A stretch of DNA of 64,000 nucleotides, taken from assembly GCA_032717465.1 (NCBI GenBank), contig CM064681.1:15899691-15963690 (forward strand), read 5' to 3'. This document shows, in pieces, positions 12,232-24,341 of this stretch; position 1 is the first letter of the stretch; each line of letters starts with the position of its first letter. The DNA comes from Coenobita brevimanus. Its lineage: Eukaryota; Arthropoda; Malacostraca; Decapoda; Coenobitidae. The translations under genes and the position numbers were made by a program. The notes beneath the pieces are model-generated. The model was given only the letters and a program-made list of their open reading frames with translations, was not told the origin of the DNA and ran no database searches.

Positions 12232-12935
12232 TAAGTTAAGCATACCAATGAACTGTCCAAGCGTGCCTTGAAGTGCACCAACAAGGCAGTGTCTAGTACT
12301 CTACTAGTGCCAGATTCAAGGTTATTATTAATCATGTACGTGAAAAAATAAACTGATGTTTCATGGTAGATACACTGCAATTTAAAGTTCCATTTGTGAT
12401 CCCTTGTCAGTCTGGTAAATGAAGTAAGTATGTGTTGGTAGTCAATGTTTTTTTGGTTCATGAAAGATTATTTTAAAAAGTTTCTTAATTTCATAACACA
12501 AACAACTAGTCTCTGGCAATACGGGTCTCTGTGCAATCTTCTCTGATGTCTTATGCCTGGCGGATGGGATCAGTTTAGTATTCTGCACCTGAACTGTGTT
12601 ATGAATCATGAGTTCTTTCTTCAGGCTCAGCGACAAAATTGCCCTGCATTTCTAGATGGCGTCTTGCCGACACACACGACAGTTGTACAAAGAGAGGACT
12701 ATCTCGATGTTATTGCATCTTTCTATTAGTGAAGACTCTGCTTTTTTCTCTCCCTCTCTAATTGAAGGCACTGGTTGGAGAACTTGAGGTTATTAGCGAT
12801 AATTTCACTTTGGTCTTTTCCCGTTCAGTACTATCAACTGCACCAACTAACAAAGACCATTTGGCTCATGGATTTTCAAGACCAATGTGCAATACCTTGC
12901 ATTTGTCTAAGATGAACAGTATTTGTCTCCATTCA
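12232..12935 (-). pseudogene. CR1-like LINE reverse-transcriptase C-terminal relic
   Basis: The minus strand begins near 12935 with a DKCKVLHIGLENP segment, the conserved block that follows the YADD motif in CR1-type LINEs. Several frameshifts and stops follow. The relic ends with a TRDHKWNFKLQ-to-VHFKARLD segment at 12440-12240 that matches the usual C-terminal pattern (FFTYRMIN, LP, FKARLD). The palm motif and everything upstream are missing. It is a degraded fragment on the same strand as the LINE relics that follow. Confidence 0.65.
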
Positions 12936-12979
12936 AACCACTTATATTTTTATTAAGTCTCTGTGTAGTTATTCTGTCT

Positions 12980-14210
12980 TCTCAAGAAGTTGCTGTTGTT
13001 GACGTTGTTGCAACCACAGGTCCATCACACCGCGAAATCACTAAACCGGAGGAAACTTACGATTTCGACCAATAGCATTAGAAGGACTCTTCATGACGTT
13101 ATGTTGAAGGACTCCCTTTGTTGTAGTAGTGTGGTGCATGTGGTGCGTAAGTGTGATTTGTTGCAAGAGGGAGCATTGCGGGGTGGGCAAATGGTATTGT
13201 TCCTGAGTTGTATTTTGTGCTGGTTGTTGCAGGGAAGCGTGTTTTCCATATCTGTCTAGCTACGTTTGCTGGTGTTTCTCTGGAATGTGAAATTTCTGAG
13301 GGGTGTATATCTGGTGGTGGTTCTTCGAGGATGCTATTTGGCAGAAGGTTTGGAATGCCTATGGTGGCTGTGTTTATATATGTGGTCGTGAACTGAAGTG
13401 GTGGGTGCAGGGAGGATTTTGATGCTGAAATATTCGTTGTAGTGTTGGGCCGTTGTCCGTTTCTTGCATGTTTGCGGACGGGTTTGATGCAAGATGAAGT
13501 TGCAAGAGTGGAATGGGTCTAGAGCCGAATCAATGAACCGTGTGACTCTCAAAGTCATACGATTCCATATTGTAAATGTCATTGTCCCGTTTGCTGCGTG
13601 CTCTATATACAGTATATAGTTTTTGAGCATCTTGTATTTATTCTTAAGGATTTGATTTGAATATTATAGAGCTTAGCCATGATTTTCTTGGTTATGGTTG
13701 GGGTCCAGCTTGGCAAGTATTCATATAGTTTAAGGTTCAGGGAATCTCTTCGTCGTCCAAAAGAAATGCTCGGAAATGATTCAAGTCATTGAGTTTACAA
13801 GATGCCTTGGCTCTCACGTTATTCTGTGTGCTGAGAAGTGGTCATAAGTGCGTCATAAACATCTAATGCAATTCTGAGGTGTCTTTTGAGTTGGATTGGT
13901 TGGTTAAACAGTGAAACATGAACATGAGATTCGTGCTTCTCTGTAATAAGGAGGGAAATGGTTGATTTAATTGATGAGGCATTTGTTCTACTTCGCCTTA
14001 TCCCTATTTTTTTGGGTTCAGTTACAGTTCTAGTTGATCTGCTGCTTGTTAAGGTTTGGAGTGCTGTGAAACTATTGTCAGTTTGTTGGTACAGGACATG
14101 CTGTTACTGAATGAGAAGAGGCTGGCTGGTCGTAGAGGAAGTGGTGGAAAAGTGAGGGAGAAAGGATTGAACCTTGTGAGACTCCATTAGATCTTATCTG
14201 TCTATATAAC
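12980..14210 (-). pseudogene. LINE reverse-transcriptase C-terminal half, degraded
   Basis: Sense reading from 14190 gives NGVSQGSILSPSLF, the classic motif upstream of YADD. It continues through an ESHVHVSLFNQPIQLKRHL-like segment, a block equivalent to the thumb/C-terminal region, and ends near 12980. Numerous stops and shifts make it non-coding. Style and orientation match the LINE at 16570-18600, which supplies the endonuclease and the N-terminal part of RT. The two are probably halves of one element split by the LINE at 14215-16510. Confidence 0.55.
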
Positions 14211-14214
14211 TAGG

Positions 14215-16510
14215 CAGCTTCTCCCCCCAAAAAAGGGGATCGCCGCAACAGGATGACACACTCCCGAATTACTCATCCACATTCACGCAATTACTGGTAT
14301 CTTAGCGTCAGGTGGAGAAGGAACAGATCCTCACCACACCACACCGCACGAGGGTCAATTGAACAATGCAATCAGGGACATCCACAGACGGGCCTGACAG
14401 CATAGATGGTTTACCCTAGTCACATCATAATGGACCCATCCCCTTAACCGTACCTGCCCTGAGCAGCCAATCAGACCAAATGTGGGAGAATATCCCTTTG
14501 GTGCCGCGTCACCACTTATTCGTTAACAGTTCCTCTCCAGCCATCTCTGTTACGCTCAGCCTCTCTTCCATGCTCTACAGACATCCCTCTCTCATCTAAC
14601 GCTCTCTTCATAATGACCATCCATCCTATTCGTAGTCTTCCTCTCAGCCTTGCTCCTCTCAAATCCGATCCAGTTGTATTTTTCACCAAATGCTCTTTAT
14701 CCATTCTCTTCATGTACCCAAAGCACTGCAACACTCTGCTAAACTCGATCAGCCATCTACCACATAACTCCAGTTCTCCTGTGCACTTTATCATTTCTCA
14801 TTTGATCCATACGAAACACTCCACACATGAACCTCAGACACCTCATCTCCATTGCTTTCAACTTCTCCTCTCTGCTACACCCATATTCTATGTTTCAGCC
14901 CTTTATAATGCAGATGGTACTACCTCACCCTCATACAGCCTTCACTTTACATCCATTCTAAGCGAACGACATCTAAACTCTTTATTCGTTTTTCCCAGCA
15001 CCTCTCCTACCTCATTCTATCTAAACTTCATTCCTACATCTATTCTTCCATCCACAGCAACATGTAACCATAAATACTTTAAATACTACCTCCTCAAGCA
15101 ACCCTCCATTCATCCTCCTACCACATTCCAACTTCGTACATCACTTTACTCTTACTCTAACTCTCAAATTCCTCCTTTTACACACCATTTCAAACTCCTC
15201 TACCAACTGTCTCAACCTCTTCTCCGAATCAGTCACCAGTGCAGTATCATCTGCAAACAGCGTTTGATTCAGATTCCACTCTCTAACATTAGCATTCACC
15301 AGACTCAAACCTCCACCTAATGCTCTCCCATTCACTTCCCTTACAATACCATCTATATAAATATTAAATATTCAAGGCGACATCACACATCCCTGCTGCT
15401 GCCCCGTTCTCACGGGAAGCCAATCATTCACAGTCTTTCCCACTCTTACACGCGCTGTACTGTTTACATAAAAAACATTTCACTCTTTTCAACCTAGTCC
15501 ATATAATCTCAAAACAGTCCACAAAGCCTCCCCTTCAATTATATCATCCACTTTCTCTAAATCCATGAACGTCCAAAACACATCCTTACCTTTCACTCAC
15601 CTGTCTCACAACAAACATCTGATCCACGCATATCCTCCCTCTCCTAAAACCACACTGCTCATCACCTGTCACTCGTTCTGTACCCTCCCTAACTCTCTTA
15701 ATCAACGCTTTACCATGCACCTTACGTACAACACCCAATAGAATTATACCCCTTAAACTAGTACATTCATATTCATCACCCTTGCAATTATATAGTGGAA
15801 CCACACACGCACTTACCCAGTTAATCGGCACCATACTTAAAAAAAAAAAAAAAAAAAAAAAATCAGTAATCTTACAAACAACTCAACAATAGTCGCTCCA
15901 CCATCTTTCAAACATTCCACAGCACTTCCATCCATACCTTCAGCTTTCCCTGCTTTCATCTCCTTTACTGCCTCCTGCACTTCCTCCATTGTGATTAAAA
16001 AATCATTCGCTTGCACTCTTCCACCTTCCACCATCTCAGCCTCCTTTTCCTCCTCATCATTTAACAATATTTCAAAATACTCCGTCCATCTCTTTCCTAC
16101 TGCATCCAACTCAGTTAACATCCTTCCATTCTCTGATTTTACTCTCTCTTCCTACCTAGACTTTCCCTTTCGCACCCTCTTCACCTCCTTTCAACCCATT
16201 TTCTTATTCTGCTGAAAATTCTCAGTCAACCACCTACTCCACCTCTCATCTGCTGCCACTTTAGCATCATGAACAGCCCTTCTCGCCCTATTCTTCTTTT
16301 CCTTATACCTCTTATATAACGCCTCATCCATCCTCTGCGGCCACACTTCATATGCACATCTCTTCTCAGCCATAGCCATACTTACTTCCTCGCAACGCCA
16401 TTCACTTCCCTTTCTTACACCACCACCTACTCGTCTCACACCACACACCTCTTCCGGTAGAGTACCTGGGCTAGACTACCTGGGAGGAAGTAGTTCATCC
16501 ATTATACATA
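14215..16510 (-). pseudogene. LINE reverse transcriptase relic (5'-truncated)
   Basis: Minus-strand order: a basic endonuclease/RT linker with YKRYKEKKNRARRAVHDAK (16448-16191); a KRWTEYFEILLN segment with AGKAEGMDG (16121-15841); ACVVPLYNCKGDE, RGIILL and DEQCGFRRGR (15834-15586); LFADDTALV (near 15270); and a GYMKRMDKEHLV tail with GRLRIGWM ending at 14516. It is the usual domain order of a non-LTR RT whose palm reads FADD. A poly(T)/poly(A) tract at 15841-15862 interrupts the frame and stops are scattered. The 3' untranslated part reaches about 14215. The clade was not settled. Confidence 0.75.
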
Positions 16511-16569
16511 CATACATACACACACACATCTATCTATCTATCTATCTATCTACTGTATATATGTGGCGA

Positions 16570-18600
16570 TACTTGAAGGTGACTGTTTCAGGATGAAGCC
16601 ATCAAGGATGGGTTTAGTTAATTTGAAGAGGTAGGTGGTGGTTGATGTTTAGGTCCATAACCATGCTGGGATCGGAGAGAGAGATGTGGGGTGATATTCT
16701 GTAAAACTAACCTTTCAATGGTTTTGGGTGATGTACAAAACAATCCTACTGGCCTGTATTTTGCGGAATTCTTGGATGATTTGAGTATAGAGATCATGGT
16801 TGTTTTCTTCAAGATTGGAGGGATATATCGTTGTGAGTGTAGGCGAAGTTGAAAACTGCACTGAAGGCAATAATAATATGGGCAAAAACATTGAAGTGGA
16901 TGGATGAAATCTATTCAGGACGTACTGCTCTTTTTTCATTTTTTTTTTTTATCAGTTGCTGACTTTCAGAGAAACATAGCTAAAGTATTGAGTGATTTCT
17001 TATAGTTTTTTTTTTTTTTTTTTTTTGTATTGTATTCGCTATGTTTTGCAGGATCTATTCTTTGTGGCTAAAGGATACGTAGTAGCTTATTAGACTCTCT
17101 GATTGTTTCTTCTTGCTGGGGGTGGTTCTATAATATTGTTTAATAGCATTTCATGTTGTGATAAAGGAAAGGTCATGCATATGTGGATGTGTTTCTCATT
17201 GTTTTCCAAAATGTGTTGCTGTTCGTTCTATGATCAAGGGTGTCCACAACATTTTTCCAGTTTTCTTACTTATGTGTATTGATAACTTTATTTTTAGTGC
17301 CGTTAAATTTCTCCATGGTTTCCAGTTCTTCTGGAAGTGGCCGAGTTATTTTCTTTAGTTTGTTTCTGTGTGAAACAAACTAAGAAAAATAACTCGGCCG
17401 TGAAAAGTTGGGGCTAAATTTGGGGTGTTGCCACTAGGGATATGAGATTTGCTGGTTATTGTAATTAGTCTGAGAAAAGAGATAATTGTATTGTCAATAT
17501 TATCGAAAAAAATCTATAGGAAATTATTTTTATGTTTGAGCTATGTCTCGAATGAACTGTTCCCAATTTGTCTTCACGTAGTTGATAGTTTTCCTTTCTT
17601 TCCCGTAATATACTTTTATAATGCGTGTTATGATGATGGGGAGATGGAATGATGAAAACCAAGTACTGTTCCCCGAGAAGTATGAATGGCTAGCGCAGGG
17701 GTGCATAGGGTGGTATTGTGGGAGGAGGCCGTCCTGTTGCATCTGTGTGGTGGTCGTCTTGGAGTTTGGTGGTTGTTTAGTTTGTTCAGATGGTCTAGCT
17801 GCTCGAGAAAAAAAGTTTTTTTGACTGAATTTGGTCCGTGTGTATAGCCATGAGTGTTCTTTTACATTAAAATACCCTGCAATTATTACATTATAGATGT
17901 TCTGGGGTGGAGGGAAAGATGGTTTGTAGACTCTGAGACATTATGTTTGTGGTAGTCTGGATGTGTTAACAATATTCCCTGCATCATTGTCTATTTTCAT
18001 TCAGAATAATGTTCTTTCTGAGGAAGTATTTAATGTAGGCGTTGTTTCCTGTGTTGCATATGTAAAAGGAATGTCTGTGCAAGGGGGATATGAAGGCTGC
18101 CCTCCCCCCCATCTTTTGTTTGTTTTTCTGTTTTTTTGTGCTGTAAGGTGTAAAAAGTCAAATGCTATCTTGTTTGTCAAATTAGATTTTTGTATTAATA
18201 CGATTGTCCATGTTGTGTGTGAAGAAAGTCATGAAGTTCTGTTGTGTGAATGTGCGGTCTTTTTGCTTTGTAAACTGTGTGTTGCATGCGTGTGTCCTCC
18301 TACAGTCGGATGTCCTTTGTATGATGTGTTGTTATTGTGATCGCAGCCCAGAGCAAGTTATATGCAATTACCCTTTACAGAGGTTGTTTGCGGACTAGGA
18401 TTGTCTACAAACATGTTATCTCCTTCTTGCATTTGTGGCATGTGCTTCTATGTGGACCAGAATTGAGACCAATGTCTCAGGCTAGGAGGAAAAAGACGGG
18501 TCGGCAGGTTGGAGTGCCTGTAGGTCCTTTAATTGATAATAATTTGTATCTCCGAGAAAGCGGCATCCTCATGGTTTGCCGTGAACCTCCATAATTGTCC
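16570..18600 (-). pseudogene. LINE with endonuclease region and N-terminal RT, copy A
   Basis: Reading the minus strand, near 18480 lies the signature FFLLA-stop-DIGLNSGPH, equivalent to the GDIxxNPGP motif common before the endonuclease of several LINE clades, followed by CHKCKK. A long degraded endonuclease region runs to about 17000. Then come ISILKSSKNSAKYRPVGLF and a PKTIERLVLQNITPHL segment with SQHGYGP (16960-16615), matching the fingers region of LINE RTs. The sequence then runs into a TCTA microsatellite at about 16535-16553. Multiple stops are present. Confidence 0.6.
17338..17398. repeat. 28-bp inverted repeat, copy A
   Basis: GGCCGAGTTATTTTCTTTAG plus eight more bases folds on its near-exact complement across a 5-nt loop TGTGT. 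The same hairpin occurs at 25948-26008. Confidence 0.8.
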
Positions 18601-18684
18601 ATCCCCACAGTATCTCAGGCTCTAATATGACTAAGCAGACCACTGAATTCAGACATCCCAGATTTGACAGTGCAACTCCTCCTC

Positions 18685-18689
<5 letters not shown>

Positions 18690-18739
<50 letters not shown>
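18690..18739. repeat. GA microsatellite upstream of receptor exon 1, copy A
   Basis: About 50 bp of GA about 65 bp upstream of the ATG at 18805, that is in the presumed promoter or 5' UTR. Copy B has a matching tract at 27299-27347. Confidence 0.9.
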
Positions 18740-18742
<3 letters not shown>

Positions 18743-18804
18743 ATTCCCTATAACACGTAATTATGGAGGTAATTTCCAGAAAGCAGTGACCAGCCAAGGA
18801 TGTC

Positions 18805-18889
18805 ATGAAGCCCACTCGAGCCCTTCTGTTGGTTGTGGTGGCTGTCTCTGTGTCTTGTGCTGCACCCTTAACTCTCTTGCCTTCCCCAG
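18805..18889 (+). CDS. Ionotropic-receptor-like gene, exon 1 with signal peptide (copy A)
   Basis: The ATG at 18805 opens MKPTRALLLVVVAVSVSCAA, a textbook secretory signal: two basic residues, a hydrophobic core and a small-residue cleavage site. The exon ends at 18889 in CCCCAG before GTGTAT, in phase 1. Exon 2 starts with two bases, so the joined codon is GAC, and exon 3 starts in phase 0; all three junctions agree. The three exons give 28 + 42 + 38 residues of an extracellular N-terminal domain. From general resemblance to N-termini of crustacean variant ionotropic glutamate receptors (IRs), I infer a chemosensory receptor of the plasma membrane; the ligand-binding and pore domains are not in this window. 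The function remains an inference without a database match. Confidence 0.6.
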
Positions 18890-18900
18890 GTGTATTCTTG

Positions 18901-18933
<33 letters not shown>

Positions 18934-19429
18934 ACTTTCTTTGTTTCTATTTAATATAACTCAAAAATCATTCGTACACGACACCGTAATAAGATTAATG
19001 TTAAAAAAAAAAAAAAAAAAATTGTAATTTTACTCGCACTATCTTTCAGATGATAATTTTAGTAAACCCAAGATTTCAAAATACTGGGAGAAGATGTGAC
19101 CTTCATTAACTCCTTCCCTACCTTGGTTATTTTCACAGATGATGATCAACTAATGATGTAGTTTTAAATAAAAACCTAATTGTTATATTCTCGACGGTTA
19201 AGTAGGCTCCGTGTCACCTCATCCTTCCCAGTATCATTTGCGTCGGAGCTGGCAAATATTCTCTTCAGTGATAACTGTAAAATCTATGTCTGTCTTAAGT
19301 GCCATGGTAAATACAAAAAGAATATTAATGTTTAACATAGAGGATAAGTCGTTAAGTGATTTCCTAGAGAGCCTCCTAACATACAGTAATAGTACCCCCA
19401 AAACTATCGTAATGTTAATTCATTTGCAG

Positions 19430-19554
19430 ACAAGAAAGATGTGATGGTGGACTCGACCCAGATGCTTAGTTCAGTACTCTCAACACTGTTACAAGACAAG
19501 TGTTACGCTGTCCTTCTCTCTGATGACTATACGTCACACAGCGCCATTTATAAG
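19430..19554 (+). CDS. Ionotropic-receptor-like gene, exon 2 (copy A)
   Basis: The acceptor is TTCATTTGCAG before 19430 and the donor GTAAGT follows 19554. The exon is 125 nt, 2 + 41 codons, with no stop. Translation includes KKDVMVDSTQMLSSVLSTLL and CYAVLLSDDYTSHS, a soluble alpha/beta-type segment as expected in a receptor N-terminal domain. Intron 1 is about 540 bp and contains a CA microsatellite (18905-18932). Confidence 0.65.
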
Positions 19555-19934
19555 GTAAGTATGAAAGATAACCGTGGTAATTATAGGACAGTTTTGGGAA
19601 CAAAGCACCTGTAGTTAAATGAGTAACAAAACAAGAAACATTATCCACTGGAATAACAAAAAGATGTGCCACTTCACACATTCCTGATAATGGACGTATT
19701 TACGCAACACCAACTGCCGTCCCTCATTTGAGGGAATTCCTACCACGAAAACAAAATAACATCTCAATAATCCTCCTCCCTAGAACAGACGTAGAACAAA
19801 CATTGTGAATAGTATTGAACTACACTGAAGTCATTTCTATATCAGCTTTATTTCTTCCAAGCGAGTCCTGAGCGTGAGAAAATCATGAAGGTAGCGCACG
19901 GATCTATGAAAAAAATAATAGCCCCTGCAAGTCT

Positions 19935-20283
19935 GGGGGAGGCGGTGGCTCAATCGGTAGAGAGGTGGCCTGTAGTCCTAACGGACCCCGGTTCAAATCC
20001 CGCTGGGACAGGGAACAGTTTGAGGATTTGAATTTCATAAAAATCAGACTTTACTGATCCACCAGAAGACCCGCCGACATGTCGTAAAAATACCCCCGCT
20101 AATACCAGTACACCAGTCCTGCATGAGACAGCCCTAGCATGTATTCAATATGGACGGTGGGTGTTAGCGCCGAAGTGGTGGCATGTGGAGGTGTGCGGTA
20201 CGTAGGAGGGCTACTGGGCCTTGAAAGCAGGCTGTGAAGCCTATACCCAGAGTCGGACACATAAAAATAAAAATAAAATAAAA
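19935..20283 (+). mobile_element. tRNA-derived SINE, copy A (inside intron 2)
   Basis: The head carries an A-box-like TGGCTCAATCGG and a B-box-like GGTTCAAATCC, spaced as in a tRNA gene. A unique body of about 270 bp follows and the element ends in an (AAAAT)-type A-rich tail. The sense is the same as the host gene. The head alone could be read as a tRNA gene, but the attached body and tail argue for a SINE. Confidence 0.75.
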
Positions 20284-20717
20284 CTCGAACTATATTTCCT
20301 AAGCTGACAAGATTGCATTTCAAACATATTGTATTTCAGCTTCGGGTTCAATTTCTTATGAAAAATTATTTAGGAAGCTTGAGGTTAACGCTTGTCACTG
20401 TTGCAGCTCTTGCCAAAACCATCCTGTTCCAGAAGCTTAAGTCATGACCCCTCACCCCACAAAAAAAAACTCAATAAATTCACGATTGAACCGATGTAAG
20501 ATATTGTTTATTGCACCTATGCCCATCTGCAGTAACGACAATCCATTTGGACGATTATAAATTGGTGATTTCTCTGTCTTGGGAAATTTTTTTGAACAGG
20601 GATCAGAGATTACGAGAAGTGTAGCAATGATAATGCAAATGTATTCACAGCCATGACCTGAAAATAAAGCAGAGTATTCGTTTATATGTCATTAAAGTTG
20701 TGTATTTAATAATCTAG

Positions 20718-20831
20718 ATGGACGGGCTGCGTTCAACCTGGGGTGTGGGTATGTTTGAAGTGGGTGGGAAAGGCCAGAACGCTAACGTGACGCAGGCACA
20801 ACTCTCCCGTGTGGTTGACCAGACTCGGCAG
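20718..20831 (+). CDS. Ionotropic-receptor-like gene, exon 3 (copy A)
   Basis: The acceptor ATAATCTAG precedes 20718 and the donor GTATGT follows 20831. It is 38 codons in phase 0 at both ends: STWGVGMFEVGGKGQNANVT followed by a QLSRVVDQTRQ helix, with one N-glycosylation sequon (NVT). Intron 2 (about 1.16 kb) carries a tRNA-derived SINE. No fourth exon could be recognised before the end of this duplication unit. Confidence 0.65.
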
Positions 20832-21332
20832 GTATGTTCACCTATGATACACAGGGCACTCTCGCATAGCGGATCAGAAATCACCTGGATCAGAAGTGTA
20901 CTAAACGAATATTGTACATGCACAGCTGATGGTGTCATGGACGCCCCAGCATATAGGAACTTTCGGGTTATCTGGTGGGCTAAATCCCCATAACATTAGT
21001 AATCCAAATCGCACCATGCACACTTAGTCATTGCTGGAAATGAATAAGTATGAAATTCAAACACCCATTTTGACGTCCTTGCATGACCAGGGTTTGGTGC
21101 CCATTTTTCAGATTGCTTCTGTTTGATAGGTGGATGTGCAGTTACATGTGGAATAATCTGTACCTATTTAGTGGAGCTAGGATTCCGAGGGATTGAATGG
21201 TGATTGAATACGAGTGTAGCCCATTCCGTTGACCACAGTTTGGTTAGTATCCTAGACTATATAATTTCTTCTAAGACTTGAATCCTCTCTCACCCCACCG
21301 TACGATGGGAAAGGAGTTCTGGATATTAATGT

Positions 21333-21369
<37 letters not shown>

Positions 21370-21479
21370 TATCGAACCAAAGATAGCTACTTTTCAAAAG
21401 GCCGATATAGGGTGAGTTGGGTGAATGTCTGTGACGTCATCACTATGCATGCCCAGTGGACGTTTGACACAATTGATAT
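20832..21479. other. No gene recognised (copy A)
   Basis: Intergenic or intron sequence with a GAT microsatellite at about 21331-21367. No further receptor exon was found. Confidence 0.4.
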
Positions 21480-22140
21480 CAAATATTTTTTATGTAAGGA
21501 AGAAGGAACCGAAAGGTAGAAGCCCACAAAGATTGTTCCCTCTAGGAAAGCATAAAAAGAAGAGAATAGACACCATATTTCAAGGTCAGTTCATTTCGAG
21601 ATATCTGGACACACTGTATTTGAAAGCCTGGAGGTCATAGGTAGTAGATTAATTGTACTCCAATCAGAGTTATAAGCCAAGTCAGATATTATGTTTGTCA
21701 TAGCCTCATTCCATGTTTGTTGAAGTAACTGCAGCGATGGACGCTTCGAGAAACAGAGAAAAAGTGAAGGGTCGAGTCGTCAGCGTGTAAGTGGATAGGG
21801 TTAGATGTAGGCTACAGCTTAGGTCATCAATGAGTAGAAGGAAGAGAGTGGTTGATGGGACAGAGCCCTGAGGAACATCACTACTGACAACTGTTAGAGA
21901 AGAACTGTGTCTGTCTACAACAGCAGCAGCTATAGCACTTCTGGCTCATTACACTGGGAAATGTATGAGCAACACCCTCCCCAGAAGCATTATGATTGGA
22001 GAGTGGTGATTAATCCATTGGCTAAGGAGGTGTGTTTTTCATCCAATGTCCCTGGTGCGGCAGATATAGTATTAGAAAAATAGGATGCTTTCGCATGCAG
22101 TTTTGACCAAATTATATTTAACATTTTGAAATTTTAGTGA
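21480..22140 (-). pseudogene. CR1/jockey-like LINE RT relic, copy A
   Basis: The minus strand near 21930-21640 encodes a VVDRHSSS, DVPQGS, LFLLLIDDLS series followed by a frame-shifted ADDS palm equivalent. The downstream part (21640-21490) resembles the C-terminal part of the relic at 23700-24338. Stops and shifts abound. The same relic is at 30083-30740 in copy B. Confidence 0.6.
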
Positions 22141-22203
22141 CAAAAGCTGCAGTCTTTCCACTAACCTCTGAAATAAACTGGAAGTTCATAGGTGGACCAG
22201 GTT

Positions 22204-22391
<188 letters not shown>

Positions 22392-23118
22392 TGAAGAAGA
22401 GGTGTTTTGTGTTGCTGAAAAACATGGGTCACTCAGGCAGGTGCCAGGCGGTGCGCAAGTGGCCACCGTGTCATTTGCGCTGTTCGTTTTTTTTTTCTTC
22501 TTCTTCTTAGGGTACACTTTGTCATCCAGCCATATTGGTAACAGTTGCACATGTCAACAAGAAGTGCTTCGACAACATTGCACCTTTTCTCGGGAACAGA
22601 TGAAACAATTCAGCTAATCAAACCAGAAAATCATCAGAAAAGACTTGTTTTGACATTGAAAAGGCTTATAACTAACTTCGGCCTAATCAAACGTTAACCT
22701 GCCATAATACCTTATTATGTCTGGGTGATGTCGAAGATGCAACGTTGCCGGGTCTTTTCTTGAAGCACTCGCTCAGATGTTGCCAATACAACTGGATGAC
22801 CAATGATACCTGAAAATAAGTAAAATGCATACCATGACGAAGTTTGGGACGTGACTCCCATGCTTTTTAAACGCTAAGAACAAGTTACTATTTTTTCAGT
22901 TATAAGGATGATTGTTGCACCGCAATGTTGTAAATATGTAACCCACAAGAAGACAGTCAGAAGCACTACACTTAGTGCAAAACATGCCATGAAGTGTACT
23001 AGTAACTAAGGTGAGAACCGAATGTTTTCATTGAATTTTTTAATTTTCTCACTAAACATATCATTTATTATTATTAATAATTAATATAAAACCAATTACA
23101 AGGTACTGAAGTAGCAAA
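22392..23118. other. No gene recognised (copy A)
   Basis: AT-rich; no domain. The equivalent in copy B is 30893-31618. Confidence 0.4.
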
Positions 23119-23640
23119 ATTATGCAGAGTTACCATATGAGAAAAATGTGCAACAGTTGATTTCACCAAAGGTAATCACTTGTTAATTTATCGACTAGTT
23201 ATTTCTAGCTGTGGATTTATGAAGTAATTTTGTCTATGTATATACTTGTCTATGATCTTAAAAAGCAATATTAGTCCAAAGTAACTTCGTAGCGAGAGTC
23301 ACTTTCAATTTAACTAGGGTGTGATGCACTCCAGTGTCTCTAACCATCTCCACACTTGCTATTACTTATGCAGAGTTGCCACGTGAGGGAAAAAAATGGT
23401 AGCACTTGACCACCAAAAATAGTTACTTATTTACTTATTTTCCTACCCTTTATTACTAGTTCTGCCTAACAAAGTAAATTTCTGTCTCAGCAACTACTTG
23501 TCTTTGGTCTTATAAAACGATAACAATTAAAAATGACTAAGTAGCGAGCATCATTTTCACTTTTGCTAATGTGTACTACACTGCAGTGTCACTCACCATT
23601 GTCTCCTTATTTACTATTACATTAATTATTTATATTATAG
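23119..23640. repeat. Diverged tandem repeat, about 250-bp unit, copy A
   Basis: Two units start with ATGCAGAGTTACCATATGAG and ATGCAGAGTTGCCACGTGAG and share blocks ACTTGTCT, TAGCGAG and CTCCAGTGTC/CTGCAGTGTC in order. The equivalent lies at 31619-32140, and a third fragment at about 33013-33115 outside the duplication. Confidence 0.65.
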
Positions 23641-23699
23641 CATAATAAAACAGGGTACTTATTTTTATGTACATTATTCCCCAAAGCGTTCTTTTTTTT

Positions 23700-24338
23700 T
23701 TTTTTTTTAATCCAGGGAAGAAGGAATCAAAAACATGCAAGATTGTTCCTTTGTTCCTTCCAAGAGAGAATAAAAACAGAACAAGAGAACGCCGTCTTCA
23801 AGATTTCATTTCAGGATGCACAGACACATTTCATTTAAAAACATGAACGTCATAGGCAGTAGGATATAGAGACAGAGGAAGACATTTCCAGAACTGACCT
23901 GTTCCATACAAGATGGATTATGCGTAACAGTTAGCTCTTGCATTAGAAGGTTAGACAAAAAAGGGATGAGCATTTCCCGCCAGAAGTGTGCTACATGCCC
24001 GCATAGTTTTGAACTGATGTAAGTAAATAGGTTAGATGAACAGTGACCACTGAAGTAGCAATGGGCAAAAGTTAATGATGCTAAAACGTGGCAAACAAAG
24101 GTTTCAGAGAGCCAGTAAGAGGGGGAGAGTTATGAGACGAAAATGCCAGTGAATCCATATTGTTTAGAACAGTTGTATGTGGAGAGCCTTTCCACATATG
24201 AGAGTTGTACTCTACACTGGGGTGAATAAAACTTTGTATGTAGTCAACAACTGGGGAGGTAAGGAAGGCACAAAGTCAGGTTAGCACACTTAATCTCTTG
24301 AAGGCATTTCTTTCCAAGAGAGGTAACATGATCTTTCC
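23700..24338 (-). pseudogene. CR1-like LINE 3' part, copy A, cut by the duplication junction
   Basis: The minus strand carries the degraded C-terminal region of a CR1-like RT. In copy B the corresponding relic extends further 5' (to 33000). Here the coding sense stops at 24339 where unit B begins, so the tandem junction truncates it. Confidence 0.55.
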
Positions 24339-24341
24339 ACT

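Noticed and set aside
14613..15320. 235-codon plus-strand frame rich in Ser/Pro/His
   Set aside because: Antisense shadow of the LINE reverse transcriptase on the minus strand.
17158..18594. Plus-strand frames of 66-125 codons (and copies at 25768-27204)
   Set aside because: They are antisense shadows of the degraded LINE endonuclease region on the minus strand.
19937..20012. A functional tRNA gene
   Set aside because: A- and B-box-like motifs exist, but they are joined to a body with an A-rich tail, so a SINE head fits better; I could not fold a clean cloverleaf by eye.
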